The notes: a model not told the origin generated them from the letters alone. A DNA stretch of 64,000 bases from Apostichopus japonicus (GCF_037975245.1 NC_092567.1:8742714-8806713); one strand, 5' to 3'; shown: positions 36,746 to 49,316, counted from the stretch's first letter. A program made the numbers and translations.

Positions 36746-37714
36746 TCTGCGATGTTACATTCAGCTGAGAAGGCCACTGCTATGGGTGTTCACGCGTCCC
36801 AGTCCCCAATTTTGGAATGTGAACTTACGTTATTGGGTACTAAACCATACAGGAGAGTCGATCCGTTTTTAGGATTGGAGAGGCAAACTTACCGCTCATG
36901 GACTTAATCAGAAATATACACAAATTAGCCACAAGATGTACCTCCTCATTTATGTTCTACACCCTTCCCCATATCTATGTAGACATGTGACAAATCACTT
37001 GATTTGCGCAGGAAGGGAGCAAAAAATGAATTGGTTGGGGAGGGGGTCGGGAGACATCCCAATTAAGTAAATAATACACATTTTGTCATTATTTTGACCG
37101 ACATGGAACACTAAAAAAATTCAATTTTTTTCATATCAAAATGTTAATTATTTTATCCCAAAAGTTTATTCGAATATTTCAGGGAATTTCGACCCTTTCT
37201 CAAAATTGAAACCCTATTCTTGAATATCAAGTTTGTGTTAAAATTGCCATCTTTAATTTAACCGAAATTCTCAACACTAGACTACTTTATCTAAAAATTA
37301 AGCTTCTTCGATTTATTTCGACCTCTTCTTTAATTCCCTCCGTGTAAAATGTCGATTTCTTTTTTGGTTTTAAATATTTGCCTTTTTACTAGAAATTTTT
37401 ATATCACAATGTCGATATAAATTTCAACTATTTTAAATCCAAAAATTAACTTTTCTTGATGAGGATGGTACTAATTAAATGGAAGAAGAAAGAGGGGGGC
37501 TACATGAATTGGCTATTAACATTATTGGTGAAATATCGACATAGTACTTAGATTTGAGCAATTACGAGGTAAGTAAAAAGACAATACATCGTTTGATAGC
37601 CTAACACTCTCTTTGCTGGTACAAAGATTTAACTGAATAATCCAGCACTGACAGGGAATGGAATTCATTAAAAAAAGAGGTTCGGTCGGAAGGGGTTAAA
37701 CATGTACTCCTTCT
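36746..37714. other. Intronic, no supported feature
   Basis: Begins with about 50 bases also found near 25530 (TCAGCTGAGAAGGCCACTGCTA); the remainder is AT-rich without open frames or recognised repeats. Confidence 0.5.
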
Positions 37715-37993
37715 AAATGGGGCGTATCGAGGAATTTGCCAAGGGAGGGCGAAGTCTGTAGGCAAACTATCTAAGCGGAGCGCCACCATGTGTCGGCGCG
37801 AAGCGTACAAGGAAATTTTGGCCGAAAATGGCTCCCAGATCGCTGGAAATGGCACTTCCCAGGCCTTGTTAGTTGCATCTAAGCATTTATTATGTTGAAA
37901 TTACTAGCAACATCATACAAAAATACAAACAATATTCTCAAGGGGGAGGGGCGGTCGTCCTCTGCCCCCCCCTCCCTATGGCTACGCGCCTGC
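37715..37993. mobile_element. GCGTATC-type interspersed repeat, short copy 1
   Basis: Starts GGGGCGTATCGAGGAATTTG and ends GGCTACGCGCCTG, whose reverse complement CAGGCGCGTAGCC resembles the start, so the ends are inverted repeats. The interior has AACTATCTAAGCGGAGCGCCACCAT, GCGAAGCGTACAAGG and a C tract. It is closely related to 45585-45815 and more distantly to 44370 and 53577. A non-autonomous DNA transposon is likely; no clear target duplication was found. Confidence 0.7.
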
Positions 37994-40005
37994 CTTCACA
38001 TTATTTGAAACAGACGGTATTCAAACGTTTGTGTTTATTGTTTGTTTATGCATCCACTAGCAGATATTAGGGTGCGGGAATGCGTACAAACCATGCTTTT
38101 GGCCCAAATTGTAACCGTTGGTTGGGGACTAACATCCCACCCCTAGTTTTAAAACTGTCTGTTTCCACCAGACATGCTATAACGTTACGTACATTCATTT
38201 CTATTGGCGCCAAAATGTCTGTTACAAATCTCAAACATCACCCGCGAACAGCTGGGAAACACCTGTATATGAATATCGGTGACTCATGCTATTGAAATAC
38301 CTGTTCACATCTAGTATATATCAGTATCACTGACAATGAATGGTTTAGTGTTATATCAGTGGAGTTTCAGAGTACGTAGTATATTCGTGGAGGTTGTTTG
38401 TTACCATTGACTTGTTGAGTGGTTATTAAGATGGATTATTTAATGGAGAGGAACCGCTGTGAATAGTTAAAACAGTAATTATTGATCAGAGAGATAATTT
38501 GACGGTATGGTATAGAGGCATAGGCTAGGATGTGTACAAAGACCAGGCCAAACTTAGGCTATAAACAAGACTACTAATACAGTTAGGCTATGTTAAAAAT
38601 CTCACACATCACCTGCGAAAAACTAGAATTATACTTTTAGCGAGAGGACATGCTTAGCAAATCTAACTCATAAATAATAGAGTTCTTAGCCTAGTTGTTG
38701 ACTGAATATCAGAAAGGTCCAAGTTAAAACATATCTTAACTCCAAAGGAATTGAATAATATACAATCGAGACACTGATTTTTCTTTAGGGATCTTAAATT
38801 AAGCGAAGAATAAGACCAGCGATTAACATTCTAGGTGAGCTGATGCCTAAGGTCCTTTACTTCGAAAACAATTATTTCATTCTAGCTAACAAAAAGTATC
38901 TATAGACAAACTTTGGAACTTTGTTATCCCTTCAAAAATTTTAAATCACAGAAAATGGTTCAACTCAGTTTTAATCGTACATAACATAGCCTTATAGGCA
39001 TTAATACAAGTCAATCTATAAAATTCCACAATTATTATTTTAATCACCTAACTTATTAAATATACCAGGTCAGACGTTTGAGCCACTTGTGTGAGAAACC
39101 TGCAGCTTTTTACCGAGCAGGCTAACTGAAATAATGTTATTTAGGCCTAATAACTGATTATTAGTTGAAAGACCATACTCCTGTCAATATACCTAACACT
39201 TTATAAGAAATATAGCTTTGTTAAATACTGTATAGGGCCTAGAGCTTTGAGCCTCTATAAAACAGCTTTCCAATTTAAGTCTTATAATAATTAAATGAAA
39301 TACATAGTTATTAAAAAGAAATCTTTCGTCCATGTCTTTCCAGCAGCAACTAGATCGTGGTGTTCTACTCACAGCTGGTTTGTCTTAACTTTGCCCAGTA
39401 CTTAGTTATAAAAACCGTACGTCATTTCCAAGCCAACAGATTTATTGCCACATGATATTTAAAAAGTAAAATGGTTTTGAAATTGAAGTGCGCCACCTCT
39501 TTTACGCTGCTGCAACACTCAATAGCAGAAGTTCGCCAGAGGCGTAGCTCTAACGTTACTTTTAAAAGGGCGCCATTATCTCATTAAACTTGTGATTAAC
39601 TGATTTATCTCCAGGTGTTTGTAAATCTATATTTGTCCGCTAACTGTCACACGCGCTGAACTCCATAGTAACAGTCTACAGAAGATATTACAATGAAGCA
39701 AACTTAACAGTAATAATTATTTAGTATAATTAAACCCTCAAGGATATGAAATGTGTCCAGATAATAATATTATTTGTAAAAAAAAAAATTGTAAAAAGCG
39801 GATGGTACTATTTAATTGGAAGAAACGATAAAGTTTAGAAAGTTAAAATCATAAGCAATAAAAATCATAAGCAATACCCAATTTAGGAATATCTACAAAC
39901 ACAAAGAAAGAAAAATGTAATATTTCGAAAAAAAATCTACTAGAAGTTATGTCACACTCAAACCGTAATGTAGGAATGAATTTGATAATTAACTAATTAA
40001 ACACA
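37994..40005. other. Intronic, no supported feature
   Basis: AT-rich, with no open frame above about 70 codons and no recognised repeat. Confidence 0.5.
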
Positions 40006-40349
40006 GATGGACATCATCTTTAAACAAATCATATTAATTGGAAATAATTCAAATTCAAGCAGAAAAGTAGGATTTGGATCAATAATTAAATAATTTGTAT
40101 ATTAAAATGTTAGTTTTAGCCTCATCAACCCTTTTCTCTTGAAACTTGAATTTGATCTATATCTGCTTCTCTGTGATGATGGACATCATTTTGAAACAAA
40201 TCATATTAATTGGAAATAATTCAAATTCAAGCAGAAAAGTAGGATTTGGATCAATAATTAAATAATTTGTATATTAAAATGTTAGTTTTAGCCTCATCAA
40301 CCCTTTTCTCTTGAAACTTGAATTTGATCTATATCTGCTTCTCTAAATT
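40006..40349. repeat. Two nearly identical 172-bp tandem copies
   Basis: GATGGACATCAT occurs at 40006 and 40178. The sequence through CTATATCTGCTTCTCT is repeated with only a few differences near the left end of each copy (CTTTAAAC against TTTGAAAC). The near identity points to a recent duplication, or an assembly duplication, in otherwise unique AT-rich intron. Confidence 0.92.
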
Positions 40350-41081
40350 GCATCTTAATTATCAGTAACAACTTATTATTTAAATACAATTCTTCAAAAA
40401 ATCATTAAACTTGATAAAAAAACCTTGCATTTAGTTGAAGTAAATGCTTCTTTTTCATAAATCCTATTACATTAGTGACTAACATTTAGATTTTAAATTA
40501 CAATTTCCAACTGAAAGTTCTAAATAAAAACCAAAAAAAATAGATCAATATTTTTCTTCAAAAATATAATCTCAACTATTGATTACCCAATTTTTGTACA
40601 ACTCTCAACCCGTCTTTGAGATTTGTTTCCAATTAAATAATAAATTAAAATTGCTACATTCTATTCATTTGTATCCATAATTTCTTATTTTATAAAACCC
40701 TACTAGCTATAAAACCTTTAATTAATCATGTTATCGTAAAACAATAAAACTAGCCCTTTAATCGTACATTACCACTTTATTTTTCTCTAATCTAATCTAA
40801 TTATTTCTGTTAATATTTGTCTCCTCTTAAAATCAATCCCTTATTTCCGTTTCATTAATTTATTCCTATTTACAAATAAACACGACCTAAATGTCCTAGT
40901 TTATCGCTTTACTTTCCTTTATTCTTATTTCGTTATTTTTCTTATTTATAATATCATAATAATTATTCTAATCCTAACGAAATCCAATCTATTTATCTCT
41001 ATCTACTATATTACTCAGTAACTCTATTCTTTCATTCTAGATTCCTATCTCCTGTGTGCGTCTATTCCTCTGCTCTCCTAG

Positions 41082-41249
41082 AGTTGATGAGTCTGGTCTG
41101 AACCTTATCCTTCAGTCTGGTCTCTCTCTCTCTATCCTGAGTTCTCTCCAGAAGCTGTGGATCACTGACGGCAACAGGAGACTAACTAATGAAGAGTTGG
41201 CGGCCATCTTGTCTTACTCCACACAGTGTACAAGCTTGGAGGAGCTGAA
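41082..41249 (+). CDS. NLR exon 5: two leucine-rich repeats
   Basis: Acceptor TTCCTCTGCTCTCCTAG and donor AA|GTAAGT bracket 168 bases, phase 2 in and phase 2 out, giving 56 codons, the size of two 28-residue ribonuclease-inhibitor-type LRRs. The text VDESGLNLILQSGL..LSSLQKLWI is followed by LTNEELAAILSY and TSLEELK, matching the LxxLxLxxxxLxxxGxxxLxxxL pattern. The composition (C/T- and G-rich, CTCTCTCTCT run) contrasts with the AT-rich surroundings, as expected for an exon. This exon continues into 49317 in frame. Its entry phase does not fit exon 4 directly, so a short exon upstream is unseen. Confidence 0.88.
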
Positions 41250-44200
41250 GTAAGTATTCCGGTGTAGATGTTAGAATCATCATAACAGTTAAACAGGGAA
41301 TTAATTTAATTAATAAAAGTTATCAATATTAAACTAACAATAGAGAATGTAAGGTAAGCTGTGATTGGATTTAAATTAGTTTAGTTGGATTTATTTGAAC
41401 AATTAGGTCATCGTAAAAGGAATTTTGTAGAATGTTATGATAAATAAAACAAAATATTAATTGATAAATAGGGTATATTTTGAGAGGGTGTTGGTAATAG
41501 AGGGGTGCAGGGGTGGGTGGTGGTTGTTTAAACTGTTCTTTGTTTATTTTAATGTTAACATTTAACTAAATAGGTTTTAGAATTACAGGAATGTTTATTA
41601 GGATAAAATAAGAGATATATAGACAGGGAAATTGGATTTTAATAATTCTAGCGAGTAATATTAATATTCTAAAGTAAAGTTTTATAAGGAAAAACTGTTA
41701 CTTTTGACTGAAACCTCTGAAATAGTTGATTTTCAATTATTTGCAATTAATTTAAGAAAACAAAAGAGATTGAAAATCGTTATTAATTTTAAACTAGTAA
41801 AATGATGGCAATAATAATAGCATAAACTCCTCAAAATTTTGATCAGATTATGATACTCTAGCAAAACTGAAACGCATACAAAAGAAGCAACCAATAAAAT
41901 AGTTTTAGTTGTCAAAATTTAAATAATAGTTACTCAAAATAAGTTAACTTATTAAAACAAAATAAAAGTTAACTAGAAGGAAATAAATAATTGCAATTGA
42001 GTTAACTATATAGTAAAAAAAATGTATTGCCATAAATATCATTAAAGGCAAATCTGTATATCTGATATATTTCAAAGGTTCAAATTTAAACCGCTTAAAC
42101 TACATCACTTTCTTTGTTATAGTTTGAAATACGATGTTATACAAAAAAAGCTTAATTATGATTTATGCTTATATTTTAACCTAATTTTTTAAACAATAAT
42201 TACAAAATTAACCGAGAGCTTCATCTTTGTTTAATTGATAACTTTAAACAAAAACTGTATAATATTTTAATATTCCTCGTATTAATGTTACTTCATACTT
42301 GATTCGATCATGACGTCCCAACTTGGTCCGTCCCAATGTAGTGTTATTTTATAGACCCACCCCCCCCCCACCCCAAACCAACCCCTCCTCTCGCCTCCTC
42401 TCGCCTTCTTTGCTCTCACAGATCAAACCTCGTAAAAGTTTCTCCTTTCCGTCTTTACCATTCACAACAAAATCAGTAACATCTTCAACTTACAGCTGAC
42501 GTGTTACTAAGAAAAGAAAATATTTAAGTTGCATCCATCACCCCCCACCAACCCCCCGCCCCCCACCGCGCATCACCCAAATCTCGAAAGAAAAGACAAA
42601 AGCTATTGAGTAGTTACATAAATGAAATATATGAGAACGAAAGCTGCTTAACGTATGTTATATGTGAAACAACGCCATTCCGGGAATAACTGTGACCGCG
42701 GAGAAAAATATTACTGGAAATAACACACTTCGGGGGTTTTGTTTGGTCTGACCATGGAGGTAAAATGGTCTGACTATAAACAAAATGTAACAGAGAATGT
42801 TGATTCCCTATCTAGACTAAATACTTTACCCCAATCCCAGTGTGCTCTTGGGTAATTTTAGTCTCGCCTCCTCTGCCCCACTCCCCTTCAGACACCTTAC
42901 CTGTACCCACCACCACCCCTTCCTTCACCCCCCCCCCTTCGCACATCATCTATTTTAGGGAGCCCTTCAAATCAATTCCGTTTCTACCCGATAACATCAT
43001 CACCGTTTTAGTACACACAGTAGGCCTACTCTACTTCTACAATAGTTTTCTGCACAGACGGTTGATTCAAACAATTTATTTCTTACGTAAAATAAGTTGA
43101 CAGTATATATGACACACCTGGATCTCCCGTAAATACCTAATTAGCATAATAATAGATGACACGAGCCAGGGTTAAAGATAATGAATAGAAAAACGGGACA
43201 CGCGTCTAGTGTACACCTGGAATATTGTAACTGTCATACAACGTAACCATGGAAACCGACGATAAGTAGGTCAGTCCGTGTCTAGCAGTGGCTGGGAATA
43301 ATGCATCTGTTTATTCAATACGGGTTAGGTATATATCTAACAGCCATTCAGTGATACTGTATGTCATATGCCATGATATTACGACGTGTTCTCATCATTA
43401 TTCTTTGTTTATATATTTTAAATGAGTAAACTTGATTTCCTTGGTTGTTTAATACATCCCTCACTTGCTCCTCTCCCTAATTTGATAGAAGGATTGTTTT
43501 ATTTGCCTTTTTTCGCTTTTTTTTCTGTACTTCTCGTTGGTATATGGAAGTCTGCCTAATTAGCACATATATAAATAGCTCTTAATGTAACTCAATATCT
43601 AATATGTGACTACAAACATTGCGGGTTCTTAATTGCCTAGTTTATGGAGAACAGTTTTGTTCTGTGAAGTTGATTAAACGGTTAAACGGAAGAGATAAAA
43701 TATTGCTCGTGTTTAGCAGGGAAAGGGTAATTCGAAGTTCATGTCGCCTTACCAAATGTATTAATATTAACCAAGCTAATATATTTCTCAGCCATAAATC
43801 ATAAACAAGCAAGAAAACAATGCACATAAGATCCTTTAAAATTCGTTTGATGAGATCTTTTATCTCTTTAAATATCGAATAATATACTGCACTAGTTCTT
43901 TTTATCTACACAGAACAGGCGAAAGGGATTAAATTATTCCATCGAAGTTTAAAATGTATAACGGATAACGTTAACTAGAAATCGATTACAAATTTGCAAC
44001 TTAACTGTTTTTTAGCGAATTTAGAAAGGCTTAGAAGGCTGTCATCATCGCCTTCAGACTTTCTTCCAAATGGTTTACATTATTGTTATAACACACGCTA
44101 ACAAAATGAAGTACAGATTTCTATTTCGGTACACAATGAATGAACGTACAAGTTAACAATCAGAATAAACACTTATACAACTGCCAGGGTCATATCCAGG

Positions 44201-44369
44201 TCGTAAATATGGCCACGGTTCATTTAGTTTTGTTGCTGAGAAGGATAAAAAGAAGCAGTAATTCACTTGTTGAAATGAATTCATTGCGTCATAATTTGCG
44301 ATGTTTTACATGAATCATGGTGGTATGTTTATTAAAACTGAACATAAGTATATTGTGATAGTGACCAGG
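41250..44369 (+). other. Intron 5, first part; no supported feature
   Basis: Very AT-rich at first. 42340-42580 and 42860-42950 are C-rich (CCACC, CCCC) low-complexity tracts giving a proline-rich open frame at 42840-43100 that I do not accept. No gene or recognised repeat. Confidence 0.5.
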
Positions 44370-45175
44370 CGCGTATCCAGGATTTTCTAACCCGGGGGGC
44401 GCGAATTACTATCTAAGCGGAGCGCTACCATCGGTTGGCGCGCAGCGTACAAGAAAATTTCTGGTTTTGATACCCCCCAGATCACCGGAAAAAGCACTTC
44501 TCGGGCTTGAAAATGACCAACCAGATGTACACTTTTGCCTGAGAACCAAGTGTTTCCCAAAAGTTTTTTCCATCCATAACCTTTTTGCAGATTGTTACCA
44601 GTCACACATCATGTTCGACCTCATTGCATGTCCTATGGATCATTGCTTTTGTAGGTGATTCTACGTCACGGCCCACAATATCCGAAAGCCCCACTTTTCA
44701 AGGTTTTAAGCCCATTATTTGGTGAGAATTTGAAAATTCACATTTCTCGTGAATAAAATCACTTCAAAACATACCCATAATGTTGCACAAAATTCAATCT
44801 ATGGACAAGCAATATAGAAAAACCTCCTTGAATCCCTAACAGACAGGTCAAAGTTGCACGAGTAGAGGAAAGTATGATGTAGAATGTTGGTGAGAAAATT
44901 TTGGAAAATTCAGACACAGTTAATTTATTGGTGTAGAAATATTGCAACCTCTTATAATGGCTATTATAAAACTTGGTTGAAGGAAATGAAAAATAGCAGA
45001 TATTTCCGATATCAGGTATATCGAAACCGAACACTACACACATAGGCATAGGTCCCGTAGGAGGCGGTGGCTGCAGCCCCCCAACCCCTAACCCACAACC
45101 AAATTTTTCCCCATCTTTTTCAGGCACCTACTGAAAGAAAAATAAATAGCAACGAATAGCTTAAAAATGGATCTC
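44370..45175. mobile_element. CAGGCGCGTATCC-type repeat, long copy 1
   Basis: Starts CAGGCGCGTATCCAGGATTT, passes through GCGGAGCGCTACCATCGG and CCCCAGATCACCGGAAA, GAAAATGACCAACCAGATG, and ends near CTTGGTAATTAAAATAAAGTT. It matches 53577-54355 in the same orientation over nearly the whole length. The first 150 bases are shared with the short copies at 37715 and 45585. No transposase is visible. Confidence 0.85.
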
Positions 45176-45584
45176 CTTGGTAATTAAAATAAAGTTGTAA
45201 GCTTGGCCGACATTACTACTGTAAAAGAGAGTTTTGACATAAATGGATCTGTATGATTTTTCTCCATCTACATAAGACATTTGGTTGTTTACATAGCATC
45301 GGTATACTGTGCAACTTTCACGGACCGTAAGGTACACGATGCTATGCACTGTAATGACCGATGCTTGCTTATATGATATTGGCATTGATATGTTGAACGC
45401 GCTTCGCGCGCGAAAAATTTTGGCTCTTTTTCCGGGCAAGTCATTACAGCCCCCAAATCCAATTGGGCTCCTACGCCTTTAACTACACACATAGACAGTT
45501 TTTGAGGCTGTTTATCGTGGAACATGCATTTCAATGCTCACTGATATGATGTTTTATCTGCTCTTTGCTTTACAAATTCGAACA
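45176..45584. other. Unassigned, possibly a nested insertion
   Basis: Between two members of the repeat family. CGCGCTTCGCGCGCGAAAA near 45400 is a short palindromic GC-rich block; nothing else is recognised. Confidence 0.4.
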
Positions 45585-45815
45585 GGCGTGTAGCGAGTAA
45601 TTGCCAAGGGAGGGGCGAAACCTGTAGGCAAACTATCTAAGCGAAGCGCCACCATGAGTTGGCGCGAAGCGTACAAGGAAAATTTTGGCCGAAAATGCCT
45701 CCCAGATCGCTGGAAATGACACTTCCCAGGCCTTGTAAGTTGCATCTAAGCATTGTCTATTTTGAAATTACTAGCGATGTCATAAAGAAAATTTGCTCGG
45801 GGGGCGGTCGCCCCC
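45585..45815. mobile_element. GCGTATC-type interspersed repeat, short copy 2
   Basis: Starts AGGCGTGTAGCGAGTAATTG and shares CTGTAGGCAAACTATCTAAG, GCGAAGCGTACAAGG, CCCAGATCGCTGGAAATG and CACTTCCCAGGCCTTGT with 37715-37993. Its right end abuts the next repeat. Confidence 0.8.
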
Positions 45816-45839
45816 TTCCCGAAATGCGTCAAGTCTCCC

Positions 45840-46316
45840 CCGACGACTCGGTCGAGTTCAAGACCAGCCACAGTTGGTTCCATATAGCACAATTGTACAA
45901 TTATTTAAGGCGTCCATACACACACGCGTTATCATAGACCATATATAGTATTTATATAGATACATTAGTGAGAGAGGAAAAATGGAAACGTCAAAAATGG
46001 AGTTGTCGGTGTAAGGGGTAGGGTGAGGCGCACACCCCCTCCGTAATCCTTGATCTGTCACTGGCTACCCTGTGTATATTACAGGGATCAGCGCTTTAAC
46101 TATGACTGTTCCTCTTCTCTTCCCGAGGTCTTGGCTATCTTCTACTCCCTCCTTTTTTCCTTTTTCTCTCTTTTTTCTTTTGCTTTTCCCTTCCTTCCTT
46201 TCCTCCTTTTCTTTTTTCCCCCTCCTTTTCCCTTTTTTCTTCTCTTTTTTTCTCTCCTCTTTTCCTTACCCGGGGGGCGCGCGCCCCAACGCCCCCCCGG
46301 ATACGCACCTGGTGAC
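45840..46316. repeat. Interspersed repeat CAGGCGCGTATCC..., copy 2 (inverted partner of 24577-25010)
   Basis: Reads CGACGACTCGGTCGAG...GACCAGCCACAG, GGCGTCCATACACAC, GAGAGAGGAAAAATGGAAACG, a long pyrimidine tract and finally CCGGATACGCACCTG. This is the complement of the 24577 copy in reverse order. The pyrimidine tract (46130-46260) yields artefactual Phe/Leu/Ser-rich frames. Confidence 0.85.
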
Positions 46317-46935
46317 ATGGTGGACAAGTAAAAAGAAAAAGAAAGGAAAATACAACAGAAAAGAAACCGAAGGAGAGGTGTTATGTCCCTGGAAATACAG
46401 TTAGTAGAGATCTGTGGGTTATTGTATTCCGTCGGTCGCACATACGGGGTTTTCCTCCCTTCAAATCGCAGCGAATAGGGTGAAAAAAATGTAAAGTAGT
46501 TGTGTCTAAATATCGCGAGTCTACTCTTTCAGAACGCATGAAAAGAAACATGAATACTCTACGCATAGACCTCTAGGCATAAAAATGCAAGATAACGTGT
46601 GTACACTTCGTGACGGGTGAGCTTGGTGTTTTAGCGTTTACATAACGCGTTGCCAAATTTTTCAACAATGTTGTTTGCTCTCAATAAACCAACGATTACG
46701 TAAGGCATGATCTAGGTTTTGAACTGTTGAAGAACCATAAACCCGAATTTTGCATACCTAATTAAAGTAAGTCACTATCTTCTCTCAACTTTGTTGACCT
46801 ATTTCGTATGTATACACACGCTCAGTTATCTCAACACTACATTGTTTTAACGCCAGCCACATGACGTAATACGCATTATACAGGACGATAAACTTGGCGA
46901 TACACAGTTTTATAGTTTTATAGATAAGTTTTATA
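46317..46935. other. Intronic, no supported feature
   Basis: No open frame, splice-bounded exon or recognised repeat between the pyrimidine-tract element and the next transposon. Confidence 0.5.
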
Positions 46936-47478
46936 ATGCTGGCGTCACACTGTCCCGAAGTTGACACCAGATGGACATACGATAAAGAAAATGTTCAAAT
47001 TCGGCTCTGATCGTAAAAACATCAGGCCATTCGTGAGGGCATCGTAAGCCATCGCATGACCGCCGGTGGAGTTTTTCAGGCTCAGGCAGCAACTTCGTGA
47101 GCGGTGGCAAAATCTTTGGCATGCCAAAAAATTAACGGAAGACCTTGCGAAGGTTCATTTTCGTCTTGATTTCGTGTGTCCATTTTTCCCTTCGTAAGGC
47201 CATCGTGAGGGCATCTTATCAAATCGTGTCATCTTCGTTTTTACTTCGTATGATCATCGGTGCCATCGGGCATTTTCGCCTCACGAAGACAAAACGAAGG
47301 AAACAAGAAGCTGCCCGATTGTCTTATGAAGGCAACACGACTACGTGAAGCCCTCGCAATGCCGTCGAGTAACCATCGTATTATAGTACGATGACATCGC
47401 GATGGGACCACGGTGTCGGCGAAGACAGCCGAATTTGAGAACCTCAAGCGTTTCCCAGGTGTCATGTTAACGTGGACA

Positions 47479-47484
47479 TATAAA
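47479..47484 (+). promoter_or_regulatory. TATA box of the 1.1-kb transposon's stub gene
   Basis: TATAAA lies 123 bp before the stub ORF start, followed by GACCAGCCTCAGAGCATC. Its position inside the element and before the only ATG-led frame makes it a plausible internal promoter. Confidence 0.4.
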
Positions 47485-47601
47485 GACCAGCCTCAGAGCA
47501 TCTTCCTCAGTCATTCCTAAGCAACTTTACAGAGTAGAGGCGTGTGTAACTCCCAAAGCTGCAATCACAATCACAATTAACCACAATTCAGTTCCTGCAG
47601 A

Positions 47602-47721
47602 ATGGCCTACTTTGGTGATGAGACAATCAGGAAAAAGAAAGCAGCAGCATTGCTTGTTTTGATGTACCTCAGAGAACATGATGAGCAACTTTTACAGGCC
47701 CAGCACCTCCTCTTACAATAA
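47602..47721 (+). CDS. Transposon stub ORF, 39 codons
   Basis: ATG to TAA gives a highly charged, Ala/Leu/Gln-rich peptide beginning MAYFGDETIRKKKAAALLVL. A Lys/Arg cluster, then a Leu-rich helix with acidic and Gln residues, is reminiscent of the extreme N-terminus of animal Harbinger nucleases. Everything downstream of this (the DDE catalytic part) is missing, so the peptide is not a transposase. It is most likely the remnant left after an internal deletion. The resemblance is from memory and short. Confidence 0.4.
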   Translation: MAYFGDETIRKKKAAALLVLMYLREHDEQLLQAQHLLLQ

Positions 47722-48030
47722 GAAAGCATTGTTTTATTTCACTTTGTCATTTCTTGCTATTTGCCTTTCTAGCATTCGACAATGTACTTATCAATACGTC
47801 GTCGTGTATAGCCATCGTGTGGCCTTCGTGTGGCATTCGTGTATCCTGCGGGTAAACTACTTATATAGAAATGCACATCTTCGTGTTGCCTTCGTGTGTG
47901 GTTCGGGTGCCATCGTGTGACCTTCTGTAGGCATCGTACATGCTTCGGCTGTTGATTGGCTGTTGACCAAGTTCGGGGCCATCTTCGTGCGAAATTCAAA
48001 CTTCCATTCGCGACAGTGTGACGCCTGCAT

Positions 48031-49316
48031 TACGTTTAATGGAATGCATAGAGTATTCATTTTGAGAGGTTTAACATAATTTGACAGTTTAGTGGTTTCT
48101 TGCATAAAATCAAAGTCACATGCTCCACTGCACCTCAGTGTTTGTGCCTCCACCTTCCAATCACACTTTTCTTTTGCGAATCAACAAAGATCACATTATT
48201 GGGATTCTTAATAAATATTAAGAACATGAAGTTGTAACAATTACTTGGTATGAGTTGGATATTTTGGACACATGCAGCTCTTCATTGAGAACATATTTGA
48301 AAACGATGATTTGATTGTGAAATGGTTGGGGAAACTCTTATTAACTCCACACAAAAAAATGATATTATTTTTATTAAATTGGATTTGGATCAATGGCGAA
48401 ATAACAACTCGTGCAATTTGTTAAAATTATTGAAGGTTGATATTGAATACATATTTAAATAGGTAAGGACCCTTGGTATACCTGTCTTGTTCATGTAATA
48501 GTAACATTTTGTGTTTACCTTTTACTGAAATCACCCGAGAGGAACAGTTGTTTCGCCCAGTAGAAAATGTTGCTATGCCCTCGACCCTCCTACCCCTCTC
48601 CCTTACATTCTTCCTTCGTTTTAGTGTATGTTTTGCAGGTTTGTTATCCCGCCATTACATTGAAATATGTAATATGTAGCATCTTAAACTCTTTAGAGAT
48701 TAAGAAACAATTTTTTTTCAGCCTTAAGATGAATTATTTCTAGATTTCGTATCTTAACTCTAACAATCTCAGACATTTAGTTCTCATTTAAAACGAGGAT
48801 TCACGAAGACGAGTTATATCATCAATACATTTGCTGAAAATAACATACGATATAAATCACGTGATCCGAGCGGAAAATGTCAAGCGGTTGTTACGAGGAT
48901 TTACTTCGTTTGCTCTGTTTGTTGTGTACAATGTTGTATTTCTACATGTTTGAACAACTTTATATTAATTTATAATATAAACATATAGACAGTTTAGCCA
49001 ATGCTGATAATGTGGACGGCTATAGATTTCACAATATCAACCACATACAATTTACATACAGCAGTTCCAACTACCATCATTATTATCAACAATACTATTT
49101 CCATTCTAGCTTATTTTTCGTAGAATCGTTTGAACACAAGACTTGTGATGATAATTAATTCTGATCATAATGATCAATCAGATGTGATTTATTTCCTTGT
49201 TATTTATTGTTTGCGTTGTTATCTTCATTGATTTAGTAAACAATAAACCTGACTAGGAGGACATTCCTCTACGTCTTCTACATCTTACACGATGATTATT
49301 CTACTTCTCTCCATAG
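48031..49316 (+). other. Intron 5, last part; no supported feature
   Basis: AT-rich, ending in a pyrimidine-rich stretch before exon 6. No open frame of interest. Confidence 0.5.

Larger units (their letters stand above)
46936..48030 (+). mobile_element. 1.1-kb DNA transposon with ~20-bp inverted ends, probably internally deleted
   Basis: The left end ATGCTGGCGTCACACTGTC is matched at 48012-48030 by the complement of ATGCAGGCGTCACACTGTC. Inside, the subterminal regions are packed with short CATCGTG/CCTTCGTG/TTCGTG words in both orientations, typical of transposase-binding arrays. A TATAAA at 47479 precedes a short ORF (47602-47721). The ORF's N-terminal style, together with the structure, suggests a deleted PIF/Harbinger-type element, but this assignment is tentative. 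A 2-bp TA flanks both ends if the outer A is part of the element; no clear 3-bp duplication is seen. Confidence 0.75.

Noticed and set aside
42840-43100. Proline-rich 86-codon frame
   Set aside because: Generated by C-rich low-complexity sequence; no splice or homology support.
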